Source: Pelecanus crispus (Eukaryota > Chordata > Aves > Pelecaniformes > Pelecanidae). Taken from it: a DNA stretch of 64,000 nucleotides. The DNA lies in NCBI RefSeq assembly GCF_030463565.1, contig NC_134675.1:15211862-15275861 (forward strand), given 5' to 3'. Both the position numbers and the translations under genes were made by a program. The notes under the pieces were generated by a model. That model made no database searches, had not been told where the DNA came from, and worked only from the letters and a program-made list of their open reading frames with translations. Each line of letters begins with the position of its first letter. Positions within the stretch are counted from its first letter, which is position 1. Below, in pieces: positions 18,801-31,344 of the stretch.

Positions 18801-21156
18801 TTCTATCCAGAAAGGACCTATTTGATTGCATAATCCAATATCCTTCTTTGGCCATACGTTAAGTAGTGTAGTGAACACCATATCACATGAAGTTCTAGAA
18901 TACCTGCAGAATAATATTTTGATACTAAAATTCCTGGGATAGGGGGGGAAACTCATTTTCCTATTACAGTGTTTGGCCTTGTTTAAGGTTGGAAACTGTG
19001 TGGCTTCAGCTACTTGCCATTGGAACTCAAATGTTATGCTGCTGTTCAGGAGACTTTTAGGATAACTTCTCCTTCGGTGTGTTTTTGAAGAAGGACCATC
19101 TAAGAGCCATTTCTTTATATCATATTGCAGTATCAGTCTATCCTGTTTTTATGATTTTTATGTTTTTTTTTTTTATATGTACAGTTAAAAAATGACAGCT
19201 GCGTTGAGCCAGAAGCTCTCTGGGACAGAGATTTTGACATAATAGAGTAGTTATCATCTAGATGTTTGTGAAATTCTTGTGCTCCCTTGCTTCCCTGAAA
19301 ACTTCATCTTATTCTTCAAAGTACCCCTGCAGACAAATTTTGTCATTTCAAATAGGAATAGATGTGTCTGTCCATGTCGCAAAGTTGGGTGATTCTATAA
19401 ACTTTGTGCTTTGAGTTTGTTTTTCATTATGTGGAGATTTTTTGTAGTTGTTATTGGCAAATGGAAGGTAATTTGGTAGAGTGTAATCTGTTAAAGTATA
19501 GATTTGTGGGAATCTGCATTTGAAATATTACTGAACTGAACTTTGTTCCAGTTGCTTAGTTTTATAAGATTCTTGTGGCTTGCTTTATAGTCACTAATTT
19601 CAAATTCCTTTCTAGTGTAGGTTTTACCTCCTAAAAACTTTACCATGCTAATATTGTTTGAAAATTGAATGCTCGTTTAGTTAATGTGTTGAATCCAGTG
19701 CAGCTAATCTGTTATTAATTAGAATTATGAGTCGTTATGTTTCCAAATGATCAAGTTCATATCTTCAAATGCATTCTCACCAGAATCCACAAAAATTGGA
19801 GAGGGATTTAAGATTAGAAGACACAGGTAGATGCATGTGTTACAGGGACTGTTCCCCCAGTTATGTCTTCCATGTTCTCATGGCTTAGTAGAATGTGATA
19901 TAGCATACACTGTTTTAATTCTACAGGTTTTGAATGAGTGTGTGCAAGTTATCTAGTCCTGATACACCGCTCACATTATTGACTATTTAACAGTTATAGT
20001 TTATTTGAGGAGGGGTTAGTTTAGATAGTATTGCAGATTTTCTAAAAGTCTTGGAATTCTGCTTTAAAAGCTGTGGTGCTTTTTGAAGGCACTTATGGAT
20101 CATTTCCTCAAAAATTAGGTTACCAATAGCATTAAATTTCTAGAAGTATGGTTGTAAGCATCCCATAGGCAAAATCTCAAAGTTCATTTGCATCTGCAAG
20201 TATGTCTGGCTTCCCAAATTAGGTAATCTTCCAAAGAAAAGTTGAAACAAAAGTAGCTTAGTCCCTCTTATTGTTTAGTTGTGTATATTCTTGCACTTTT
20301 GTGCCTCATTTGTTTAAAATTACCTTAATTAAACATGAAGCACACTATTAGTTTAGAGAATTGGGCTTTTTGGCGTGTTTCACTTGCTGTTGTGTGTGTT
20401 TTGCCAAAAGATGATTTGCACTCAAAGGGCCCAATCCTGACATTAGTGACATAATGCAAATTAAGGGCAAATTTTACTTCTCAATTCAGTGACGTGGGAT
20501 TGGGTTCCGTGTTTCCATCTGTACCTTACAGGTTTAGTAATTATGCAAGAAGATTAATCATATTTCTTGTAAGCTAATAAGCTGACCCATACTGATTTAG
20601 AAATGAAGCAAAATAGTTGTGAGCTTTGTCCACTCAAAGAAAATTTTGTTTGAATTATCAGCTTAGGGTTTGCTTTGTTGGGTTTTCTTTTGTTTTGTTT
20701 GTTTTTTTTTTTAAATTTATTAATATTCTGTTGTTAAAGTGTAGAACTGGAGCTTTACCATTACAAATAGATTTAGGATTTTTTTTTCCTCTGATGCCAT
20801 CATTTTCCAGAATGCTTGCAGCAGCCTTGTATTTTTCTGTCCGTGACAAACCAGCTACTGTGCATTCATATAGAGCAGTACAGTCCTTGCCACTGGCAGT
20901 CCCTCTGTGACAAAGAGCCTGTAGGCTGACATAAAGTGCAGCCTGTTGTGAACTGCTAAGTGGGAGTCTGCCAGAAACTGAGCAAACAGAACTAATTGGG
21001 GAGAAAAAGGATTTTTGTGCCCTCATCTCTCCCTCTTCAATTTTTTTTTTTTTTTACAAGATGGATATTGTCAAAGTAACTTGTTTATGTAAGAATTTTC
21101 TGCCTCTATTTTCTCATTGCATGAATAATTTTTTAACTTCAAGTCTTGCACCGCAG
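15859..21156. other. Presumed NDUFS4 intron 1 sequence
   Basis: A+T-rich sequence with no exon, RNA gene or transposon that I recognise. It lies immediately upstream of NDUFS4 exon 2 and is taken as intron 1. A 17-bp unit (TAATATTTCAGATCACG) is repeated about two and a half times at 17817-17860. Reading frames here are short and lack any family signature. Confidence 0.55.
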
Positions 21157-21235
21157 GTCACTGAGCACTTCCACATGGCAGCTGGCACAGGACCAAACTT
21201 GAGACACGCAACTCATCGCAGTTGATGAAAAATTG
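21157..21235 (+). pseudogene. NDUFS4: NDUFS4 exon 2 with internal TGA
   Basis: The acceptor is ACCGCAG and the donor GTAAGG, both good. The 79 bases encode the LAQDQT...VDEKL segment that starts the mature protein. The codon at 21200-21202 is TGA where the family has an arginine (or glutamine) codon, consistent with a CGA-to-TGA CpG mutation. The exon length and phase (one base plus 26 codons) match the gene. Confidence 0.93.
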
Positions 21236-23839
21236 GTAAGGGTTTTCTACTGCATACTGCTATGATACAGCTTTCAGGGTTATTTCTGCACAATAGGTAT
21301 TCTGCATTCTTCTAGGAAAGCCATATAAATGTGAACTACAAAGCAACAATCCTTCATACTTTTAAAAAGGGGAACATTAGTAAAACATAAGTATGTGAAG
21401 GAAATATGGCATTCAAAGTATTAAGCAATATAAAATGATGAGTACCTTGTTTATTATTATTATTATATTGTGGTCAAGGACCAGTATGAGCTGTAATTTA
21501 TAACAAGTTTGTACTTTTTGAAATCTGGGTATATTTCTGTGTAGTGAAATTATACAGAATTTGCCAGCTTCCTGAAATTATCTTCATTAGGACCCATATT
21601 ATTAAAGAAAGTGTATAAAGAAGCATCATGCAAGGTTATTGTTACTATCCACATATACTCTAGCTTTTGAATATGCATGAAGGTTAGATTACAACTAGGA
21701 ACGAATGCATAACATTCTTCTGCTAATCAGTAGCAGATCAGAAATTTGGCAATCTTTTCTTGTAAGTTCTTCCATAATGTGTGGTCTGTTACTCTAGATG
21801 CAACATGACACTTATGTTTGCATTATTCAATAGTATAATTTTTGTAAGACTTCTGGGGGGAACCTGTCACAGCAGAAGCGTGCTTTTCATTGGTTTTCAT
21901 ATCGCTTTTGAATCTTCAGGGAAAAAAAATTCCCATCTTATGCACCAGACAGTTCATATTATATGTACTTCCTTGTATCCCTGAAGCTATATTAACTACT
22001 TAAAAAAAATTTGGAAATTGTATTTATAAATTGAACATTTGTAATGATAACTACAAGTTGAGACAGCTGAAGTTTAACAGGCTATTGGAAAAAAACCACA
22101 CCTACTTTAACAACTAAAGAGTTTTCATTTCTCATGCTTTGTAATATAGATGTAGCAATAATAATTTTTTTTACCTGTCAGTAGATTCAGGTCTTTTGTA
22201 AACTTTTTTCTGATTTTAAAAAGTAATAGCATAATTCTAGGCTTAAAAGTTAGGTAAAAAAATTAATACTGTATTTTAGCAAACATGATTATCTTGCTAA
22301 TCTAATTGCATAACTTCAGATTCAGGAAATTTCATTTAATGTACAAGAGTTCATGAGTCACTATGTAAATAAGATTCACCAAGTCAATAGACCTACATTT
22401 CCCTAAACATATTATGAATTGCATTTGATTATTGTAGCACTGTTCTTTAACATTAAAAAAAAAATCATCTAAATAGAGTTTTTATAATGTCTGAATTTAC
22501 AGTATCACATTTCCCTATTGTGACCTCAGGTGTTGGATACGTAGATCTGAAAGAGACTACAGTGCAAAGACAGATCCACAAAATAAATACTCTTCTATCT
22601 TCCATTTTGTATTTAAATGTACATTATCCAAAGTTAGGGTTTTACATTACCCTGTCTAGCTATGAGAGTTTATACTTACAGTTGAGTTAAAGTGATACTA
22701 ATTTGAAATATAACTGTTCTGTTCTCTCGGTATTGGTGTAAATGAATTGTAAGTGAAGTGGTTATTTCTAATGTCGTTATATGTTCTCATCAAGTTGAAG
22801 ATGCTCATATCATAGTTGGGTTTTTTTGAGATCTGATGCTAGCAGCCATTGAATCATTTTGTTTAATTCCATTGTTTGCTTGTCAGCTTTTGATACATGT
22901 AAACTAAATGATTATTTTTATCCTTTCTCTCAAGTATTAGGTTAAATGTCAGACCGAATAGTATTTTCCTGCAATATTGTGCATCTAGGTGCATGTTCTA
23001 GATGCACAAAACTTTTTTGGAGTTTCTACAGGCTAGACACTTTTGTGAAAGTTACTGTCTGCATACCAAATTACCAAATTACCCCCAAATATTTGCCAAT
23101 AAAAGGGCTTTTTATAGTGGTTAAATGATACCAATATTGCAGGTATGTTTCAAAATTAGAACAACTGCCAGAAAATATCCTTTGCATCTCTAAAGCAGAA
23201 TATTCCACTGATAATGTATATGCTGTAGCTCAAAGCAAGAATTAATGCAAGAGCAGTTGTAGAGTTTGGTCACTGGGGAGACGCCAGAAACATTGTAGAA
23301 CTGTGGTTAAGGATCAGCTATTAGTTGGAGCCATCTCACAGATGTTTTTATTCTGTATCAGGCCAAGATAAAATATGATGAGTCGCTACACAGAGTTAAG
23401 CATTCAAGAGCAGTGCTATCAAGTGCAATTGAAATGGTACTAAAGTAGTAGTTTTTGCAGCATTGTGAGACCATGCAGGGACGAACTCTATTACAAGCAT
23501 GACAGGCTAACTACAGTGATGCTATTGACATTTCAGCTGCTGTCCTGAAATTGTTTTGTTTTGTCTATACTGTTAATTAAGTTTTTTTCAGTAATGGTTC
23601 AGAAGTCTTGGTATTGAAACTCAGTAGAGGGCCAGTTTCCATCTGATTGTAGACAAACTTCTACATATCTCATTAAAGATAACTTGCTGCAGTATACATT
23701 GAATTTGGTGCCAAAAATCTGAACCCCTTTTTGGGGATGAGCAGTTCATACTTTTCAGATGATGTTCAAGAGTAGCAGTAAATGCTGCATACTGCAGTAG
23801 CCTAGGCCAAAACTGATTAATAACTATTGTGAAATCGGT
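21236..23839. other. NDUFS4 intron 2, first part
   Basis: A+T-rich sequence of about 2.6 kb with scattered homopolymer runs. I see no exon, repeat family or RNA gene. Confidence 0.55.
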
Positions 23840-24596
23840 TGTCAGGGACTGAAAGAGTTAATGCCTCAAACATTGTGGTGAGGCAAGTTAAGGTCTCCAC
23901 AGTGATAAATTGGGGTCTGCATAGCACCACAGGTGAGAAGCCGATTGGTGCGGAGTTGGCACAGAGCCGGGAGGCGTGTGGGAGGACTCGAAGTTCCTCT
24001 GATGGCCAAAGGTCATGCGGAGTTCATTTGAGGAAGGGACTCACAATCACCCGAAAGACCCCTCCTGACCACCCCCCCCCAGTGGCGCCTGTGCAGAAGA
24101 TGGAGAACATTCTGGAATAAGCCTCAAGGGGAGCGAGACTAGAGGTGGGGACTGGCCTATAAAAGACACAACTTCGAGGAGCGATGTGGCGCACCCCCAC
24201 CATCGGAGGACCCCACGCTCCTGCTGCTCCTGCTCCGGATCGGCCTCCCCCGCCCGCTGTCGGTGCAGCCGCAGGCCCTGCACTCCGGGAGCAGCGCGCC
24301 CACTACCTGAGGACTGCTGCATTGACCAGGTCTGAGACTAAGATTAGACCTAGCCGCACCTAGACTCCTCTCTGGAAAGGAGTTTAGAAAGCAAGGGGCT
24401 CTATTCTGAACCCCGTGACTCAACGGGAAGGTCCTCCTTATCCCCTGCATATCGTGGTGCTTTCCAAGTTCAGGTTGGTGTTTACCGTCAATAAAGTGTT
24501 TAATTGGTCGTTTGGTGTTGTTTCACCTTAATTTAGCCTAAGGGAATCACAGAACCTCCATGATCCTCTCTGGACAGTCCAGTTTGGGTCTTGACA
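23840..24596 (+). repeat. Solo LTR sharing R/U5 with ERV-B
   Basis: A 757-bp LTR from TGTCAGGGAC to GGTCTTGACA. Flanks are TCGGT (23835-23839) and TTGGT (24597-24601), a 5-bp duplication with one CpG-type change. It has CCTATAAAAG near 24157 and AATAAA at 24490-24495. The stretch 24325-24450 matches the minus strand of ERV-B LTR 4600-4735 closely, while its U3 is different and GC-rich. Confidence 0.83.
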
Positions 24597-24940
24597 TTGG
24601 TATCAAGAGTCTTAGCAGCTTCCTCTTGGCTGTCCAGAGGTAGTGGTTAGTGTCTGTTTTAAGTGTTTAATACTGGATAATCCAGAGGTAGCAGTGTATT
24701 AATAGGTTTCTTGGAACATGAACCTTTTCAGAAAAAAGTAGCAGAAACACTCCAGTCCATTTTTTCTAGAAGACTGCATCACACAGTGTTTTCAGGACTC
24801 AATCATAGTTTGTTCATCTTCATCCAAATCCCAATTTTGGCTAGGCTTGGAAAGTAGTGAAATTGTATAATCTTGGTTTGATTAGAGAAGCATAGACTTT
24901 ACCATAATAAACAGTGATAATATGGCAGCTCAAAACACAG
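24597..24940. other. No feature recognised
   Basis: About 340 bases of intron sequence. TTGGTATCAAGAG after the LTR resembles a primer site only weakly and is better explained as flank. Confidence 0.5.
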
Positions 24941-25052
24941 TAGAATCATAGAATGCTTTGGGTTGGAACCCCCCTGCAGTGAGCAGGGATTCAACCCGTG
25001 ACATTGGCATTATTAACACCACACTCTAACCAACTGAGCTAACCAGGCTAGT
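24941..25052 (-). mobile_element. SINE with tRNA-Ile head and CR1-like tail
   Basis: Minus strand. The 5' part (from about 25052) reads as a decayed tRNA-Ile: A box TTAGCTCAGTTGG (25042-25030), anticodon arm GTTAATAAT, B box GGGTTGAATCCC (24997-24986). It then passes into a CR1 3'-end segment (CCAACCCAAAG) and ends in ATTCTATGATTCTA. This is the architecture of TguSINE1 described from zebra finch. It is not a functional tRNA gene because the acceptor stem is not conserved and the CR1 tail is fused. Confidence 0.85.
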
Positions 25053-26344
25053 CAATATACAAACAAATGAAAAATAGCCTGGAATGATGAACCTTCTTCA
25101 AGATCTCAATCTGATAGTCTGTAGTGCTGTGAAACAAAGGACAGCAAATCAAGTTTTAACGTGCTTTTCAAAGCCTGATCATTGCTAGCAGCCTTTCCCA
25201 AAAACCAAGAGTATATAATATAATTTACTCTGAAAAACAAAGCAGTAATGTGTCATAAAATTACAAGCGAGACGGTGTGATATTGCATTTGAAGACTGCG
25301 TATAGGAGCTGTTTTTGCAACTAAAAAATCACATTCTAGAACTATTTCAAAATTAAATGGATTCTTTCAATAAAAGTGAAATATTAAAACCAGAAAACTG
25401 TTTGCAAGTAAAAATACATATACTTTGATTGTAAGTATCTAATGTAAGTGTGGACTTGCATAGAGTTACTCACTGAGGTTTTTTTTTTTTGTGTCTGTTT
25501 TCTGCTGCAAACCATAATATCTTAAAAAGTTCTTCTGCCCCCCCCCCCCCCCGCTCTAGGGAGGAAAAAACTGTCTTGGGTAACTTTGTCAAGCAGCTAA
25601 TGTGAAATTTAATATCTAAAGATTTTAATGTTTTTTGGGGGCAGTGATAATTCTTCTCACTTCATGTACACCACACTGGTCTGCCAAAGCATATATTTAT
25701 TTCTAAATAGTGGGGGGTTTTTTGTTTGTTTGTTTGAAATAATTTGGTGGTTTCTTCTTTTGTAGTTTTGGCTGGTAGTTGCATTTGGTCTTAAATACAG
25801 TACAAGCTCAGGTGTAGGGGTGTGCGTAGTTAAGATTATCTAGCTACATACACATTTTCAGCACTGCAAATTCACTATATTTTGCTGTTTGACAATTAAA
25901 TCCCTCTTTAATTGGAATATCCTAGCTCAGTTCAGCCTATACTACTTGCTACAACTTGTTTTTGTAAGCTGTTGTAGCTTGATGAAGCTTGTGTTGGTTT
26001 AGAAAACCTGGTTGGCTGGATACTGATAATGAGCTTTCTGTAAGAATGTCTGTGGGCAACAAGTTACTCCCCAAGATAAAGAAGCTTTCTATAACTCTGA
26101 TAATCCAAGGTAAAGAAATTGCCATCACCTTTAGCTCTCTTTTAAGAGCAATAAATATTGCTAGGTGACTAAATTGCAGCTTGAGATAATTTTGTTTTTC
26201 ATTTTAGAAAACTGCACATTTTGCAAGTAACCCAGAACCTAGTGATGCATAGTTGTATCAGTGAGCTGCAATTGCACTCATCCCTATGTAGGTTTATTTG
26301 CTTTTAGGGATAGGGTAAAGGATTTGGATTTCTTCCTCTGAGAG
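25053..26344. other. NDUFS4 intron 2, non-repetitive
   Basis: About 1.3 kb of A+T-rich sequence. A C-run of about 17 bases lies at 25536-25552. No gene or repeat family is seen. Confidence 0.5.
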
Positions 26345-28166
26345 CCTTTTCTGAAAGAAAGAGATCCTGGCTGAATAGGGAGCTTTTGCGGGGACTCAGG
26401 GAAAAAAGGAGAATCTACCGCCTTTGGAAGAAGGGGCAGGCAACTCAGGAGGAGTACAGGGATCTTGTTAGGTCATGCAGGGAGGAAATTAGAAAAGCAA
26501 AAGCCCAGCAAGAAGTTAATCTAGCCACTGTTGTAAAAGATAATAAAAAATGCTTTTATAAATACATCAACAATAAAAGGAGAGCCAAGGATAATCTCCA
26601 TCCTTTGCTGGATGTGGGGGGAACATTGTCACCGAGGACAAGGAAAAGGCTGAGGTACTTAATGCCTTCTTTGCCTCAGTCTTTAATAGCCAGACCAGTT
26701 ATCCCCAGGGTACTCAGCCCCCTGAGCTGGAAGACAGGGACAGGGAGCAGAATGGAGCCCCCATAATCCAGGAGGAAGCAGTTAACGACCTGCTATGCCA
26801 CCTGGACGCTCACAAGTCTATGGGGCCAGATGGGATCCACCCGAGAGTACTGAGGGAGCTGGCGGAGGAGCTTTCCAAGCCACTTTCCATCATCTATCAG
26901 CAGTCCTGGTTAACAGGAGAGGTCCCTGATGACTGGAGGCTTGCCAATGTGACGCCCATCTACAAGAAGGGCCAGAAGGAGGACCCGGGGAACTACAGCC
27001 CTGTCAGCCTGACCTTGGTGCCGGGGAAGATTATGGAGAGGTTCATATTGAGTGAACCTAACAGGCAAGTGCAGGTCAACCAGGGGATCAGGCCCAGCCA
27101 GCATGGGTTCATGAAAGGCAGGTCCTGCTTGACCAACCTGATCTCCTTTTATGACCTGGTGATCCGCCTGATAGATGATGGAAAGGCTGTGGATGTCATT
27201 TACCTGGACTTTCATCTGGATGAGAGGATTGAGTGCACCCTCAGTAAGTTTGCAGATGACACCAAACTGGGTGGGAGTGTCGATCTGCTGGAGGGTAGGA
27301 TGGCCCTGCAGAGGGATCTGGACAGGCTGGATCGATGGGCCGAGGCCAACTGTATGAGGTTCAACAAGGCCAAGTGCCGGGTCCTGCACTTGGGTCACAA
27401 CAACCCCATGCAACACTACAGGCTTGGGGAAGAGTGGCTGGAAAGCTGCCTGGCTGAAAAGGACCTGGGGGTGTTGACTGACAGCCGGCTGAACATGAGC
27501 CAGCAGTGTGCCCAGGTGGCCAAGAAGGCCAACAGCATCCTGGCTTGTATCAGGAATAGTGGGGCCAGCAGGAGCAGGGAGGTGATTGTGCCCCTGTACT
27601 TGGCGCTGGTGAGGCCGCACCTGGAATACTGTGTCCAGTTTTGGGCCCCTCAATACAAGAAGGACCTTGAGGTGCTGGAGTGTGTCCAGAGAAGGACAAC
27701 GAAGCTGGTGAAGGGTCTGGAGCACAGGCCTTATGAGGAACGGCTGAGGGAACTGGGATTGTTTAGCCTGGAGAAGAGGAGGCTGAGGGGAGACCTTATC
27801 GCTCTCTACAACTACCTGAAAGGAGGTTGTAGTGAGGTGGGTGTTGGTCTCTTCTCCCATGTAGTTAGCAATAGGACGAGAGGAAATGGGCTCAAGCTGT
27901 GTCAGGGGAGGTTTAGGTTGGATATTAGGAAAAATGTCTTCACGGAAAGGGTAGTCAAGCATTGGAACAGGCTGCCCAGAGAGGTGGTGGAGTCACCATC
28001 CCTGGAAGCGTTCAAAAAATGGGTAGATGTGGCACTCTGGGACATGGTTTAGTCTAGTCTACCCTTGACTGGTTTAGTGTGGACTTGGTAGTGTAGGTTA
28101 ATGGTTGGACTGGATGATCTTAAAGGTCTTTTCCAACCTAAACGAATCTATGATTCTATGATTCTA
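26345..28166 (+). mobile_element. CR1 LINE (CR1-C), 5'-truncated, with internal deletion
   Basis: CR1 reverse-transcriptase half plus 3' UTR, ending in ATTCTATGATTCTATG-type repeats (28148-28166). Open segments are 26386-26766 and 26820-28052, separated by a frameshift near 26620. Family motifs include [44 protein letters not shown] and the catalytic [10 protein letters not shown]. At about 27211 the frame jumps in phase from YLDF to HLDERIE, skipping the central palm, including the SGVPQGS block that is present in the CR1 at 59331-60353. Confidence 0.92.
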
Positions 28167-31100
28167 TTCTTTTGGTGCATGGTAGTGTTATCTCTGCTGG
28201 GTATTGGAAGGGGGAGCATCTGAGACTGAGGTTACACAACCTTCTAACATCTGAGTGTCTGTTTTGTGTGGGCTTCCTTTGTGCAGTATTCTTGTGCAAA
28301 AATTTCAAGGCTTTAGTCTGGAGCACTGGTTCAAAGAATATGCCTCTTTGAAGGGCATGCAGGCGATTTGTTTTGTTTCATTACATAGTATTTCATTTTC
28401 TGTCAAAGAATACCGATTTTTAAGAGCTTGCTATGATGGCTGCTCAGAACAAATTAAAGGAGTATCATTGTGCCATGTTTAGTTTGTCTGGTTTCCAAAG
28501 GGTTATTCAACATGCAAATACTTGTTTGGTTTTGTAAGTCTAAATATGCAAGCAGTGTTTCTAAGCTGCTAGAAAGAATAAAAGCAAGCCATTGATATAG
28601 TCTAGTAATCAACAGGAGTAAGAAGTAACTTCATTTTTGGAGCTGTTCTATTTAGTAGTTTTGCTTTTTTAAGACTAGATAGCATTTTCATGTTCTCATA
28701 AAATATTACCATTACCTGAACTTTTTCTAGAACACCTAAGTTAGTATCCCCTGTTATGAATTATTTCTGTAGATATCATGAATTCTTCTTGTCCTGTCAG
28801 GAATAGGGAATAAACAATTCCTTGTAGAGCCCTTGCTTTTCTGTCCAATAAAAATAAAATTTCTGCATTTGTGTAGTAAATCGAAGTTGTAGAGTTAAGA
28901 CACAAATCCTAGCCTAACTGCTTGCTGTCTGAGAAAGTTCTGTGTACAGACTTGAAAGCTGTTTCAAGTCGAAGTTCTAGCTGAATCATTGTATTAAGTC
29001 AGAAAGGAAAAGCTTTCCTTGTCTGGAAGGGGAAGCTGCAGCTCAGTAATCCTATGGGAATCCTTGAGCATCTTGGTCATGCTGCAGGAGAGCTTGGTGC
29101 TTCTTCAGCACTTTTTCTACTCAGAAGATTAATGATGAAATGGAAGCAGATGCTCTTCCAGTTCTTGATGGCTTGTTTGTTAGGTACCTTTGAACCACTT
29201 TCATGGCTGCTTTCTCAAATCAGGAATGTTAACCTGTGTTAAGTGAAGGTGTGGACCATGGAGAGAGCATCTGATGTTCAGATCCACAGAGTTTTAATAT
29301 GCAGTTTAGTTCTTGTGTTGTGAAGCATGCACTGTAGGAAAATTGCTCAATCCCTTATGTATCTTTCTGGTGTACTGAGTTCTTCTCACTTCATAAAGCC
29401 CATTGGCTTACTTTCTGTGCAAAAGAAAATCTTTGCTTGACAGGGAAATAACTTTTATCCTGTTACCTGTTAGCCTGAAAACTGGGTTAACAAGTGAGAA
29501 GAAGCTGAGCTATAAGGAATTTCTACAAAATGCTGATAAGAAATAATGAATACTGTATTTTTTAAAAGATGCTATAATTATGTTGCAAATGTTTTTTAAA
29601 AAACATTAGTATGACGAGTAATTCTGATTATAACACCTGAAGAGGTGGATAGTTTTTCCTTAGACTCATTTTATATATGTGCTCATATATTCACGTGTAA
29701 AAATAATGGTATTTTTCTATATAGGCCAACATCATCATCATCAAATCATATATTTTAAAGATTTCACTGAGTAGCATGTAACCAGCCAGAAGCTTTTTTT
29801 TAAAGATTAAAAATGTAGTAGGCACTAGTATTTTAATCTTTATTCTCTTGTTTACAAAATTTTTTCTTAGGTGACCACGTTTTTGCGACCATGCCCACTC
29901 CATTTAAAAGCATTCTTGGGTCAACTAATTCTGTTTCTCTGATAAGTCAGAAGTTTAATATCTTCTTCTGTAATGTCTGTTTCCAAAACAAATTCTTACT
30001 ATTTTATCACTGTTTAGTAAACATAATTGTACATTGTAGTCTCCTTTTGATTTATATTTTTCTCCCCACAGTAATAGAAAACTGAAAGATGTAGTGTATT
30101 GAGTTGAATTACTGAATTTAAATACCAAGTTTTTTATCAGAAAGCATAAGACCATGATTTCTGTCCTGTAAGTAACCTTAAAGGCCAAGCATATAAAGGT
30201 CGAAGCACAAATTGCAAAGACAGACTTCCAGATACAGCAAGCTAAAAATTTATGATTCTGCTTTTTAGAGAGAGATTGTAGAAAGCTTCCATTTTAACTA
30301 ACCATATAGATAAATTTAAAGAAACAGCTTTTGTCCAGTGGTATTCAGCCACATATTTTATTGATTATGATTAAACAGTTGAAGCCTCATCAACCCTTCC
30401 CATCCCCACCAGGGAATAATGACTGTGTTACTGTTAGAAAAGATCCTCTAAAACACATTTAAGGCTTAAAGCTGTATGCGTTAATTAACAAAATACAGTG
30501 AACATTTAAGCTGTTAATAGCCACAACATCCCTGATGCACAGACCTTCAGTATGCTAACACTGCATAACAGTTCCCTATTGTGCATCTCTTTAAGGAGGG
30601 TAACGGTGTCAGTTCTTCTCTTGCTTCACTACCTGCTGTGTATGGAAATTGTGTACGCTATTTAGTGCTTGCTTTCAACTTTTAAAGTCCATGCATATTA
30701 CCCTAATGCAAGATGTAATGCTTCTATGTAAGGGACAGCTTTTAACAGGTCTGTCTTCCTTGTAACTTCTTAAATGCAACTTTTCTTCTAAAAAGCATGC
30801 ACCAACAGGGATTTTGCTCTAAATTTGCATTTCTTCATTGGGGATTTGCTTCTGTTTTTCTCCCCTATGTCTCAAACCACTTCTTTCTTTGTGGCAAAGA
30901 TTTGTTACAGAAATCACTTTATAAAGGAGATGTAAAGAATAGAAAACATGCATCACAATGAAGGCAGGCATTGGTTTACATGAACTCAGGATTTTTCAAT
31001 ATTGTTCTCAGTAGCAGACCCCCGCACTGCTGTGACAGTATTGTCAAGTGAAACTTTAAAACACTACTTTTTGCTTTTTTCACCCCCACCTTTGATGAAT

Positions 31101-31344
31101 CTCTTGTTTTAATAAACAAAAGTCTAGTTTGTTAAACTTTAACCCTTAAAGTTAAATGGTGTTCCACAGCTTCAATTAAATAGGGAATGAATAGATAGTT
31201 GGGAGGTGAAAGGAAAAGAACACCAGAATGCACAATAATGAAATTAAAAAATATATTTCAGTATTCTGTGCTCTAGCTACTAGCCCAGGGAGATTGTTAG
31301 CTAATTAAAACTGAATCCACAATAGGTGTTTCATATACTGTAGT
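28167..31344. other. NDUFS4 intron 2, non-repetitive
   Basis: About 3.2 kb of A+T-rich sequence without a recognisable exon, RNA gene or transposon. Confidence 0.5.

Noticed and set aside
21430-21475. TTATTATTATTATTA run as a meaningful repeat
   Set aside because: Short simple repeat of a kind common in A+T-rich introns; no evidence of function.
24597-24625. Primer-binding site after the LTR at 23840-24596
   Set aside because: TTGGTATCAAGAG matches no vertebrate tRNA end that I know, and TCGGT/TTGGT flanks fit a solo LTR.
24960-25050. Possible functional tRNA-Ile gene on the minus strand
   Set aside because: A and B boxes are present but the acceptor stem does not pair, the anticodon arm has decayed and a CR1 tail is fused, so it is a SINE.
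26910-27962. 350-codon minus-strand open frame
   Set aside because: It is the antisense shadow of the CR1 reverse-transcriptase region at 26820-28052.
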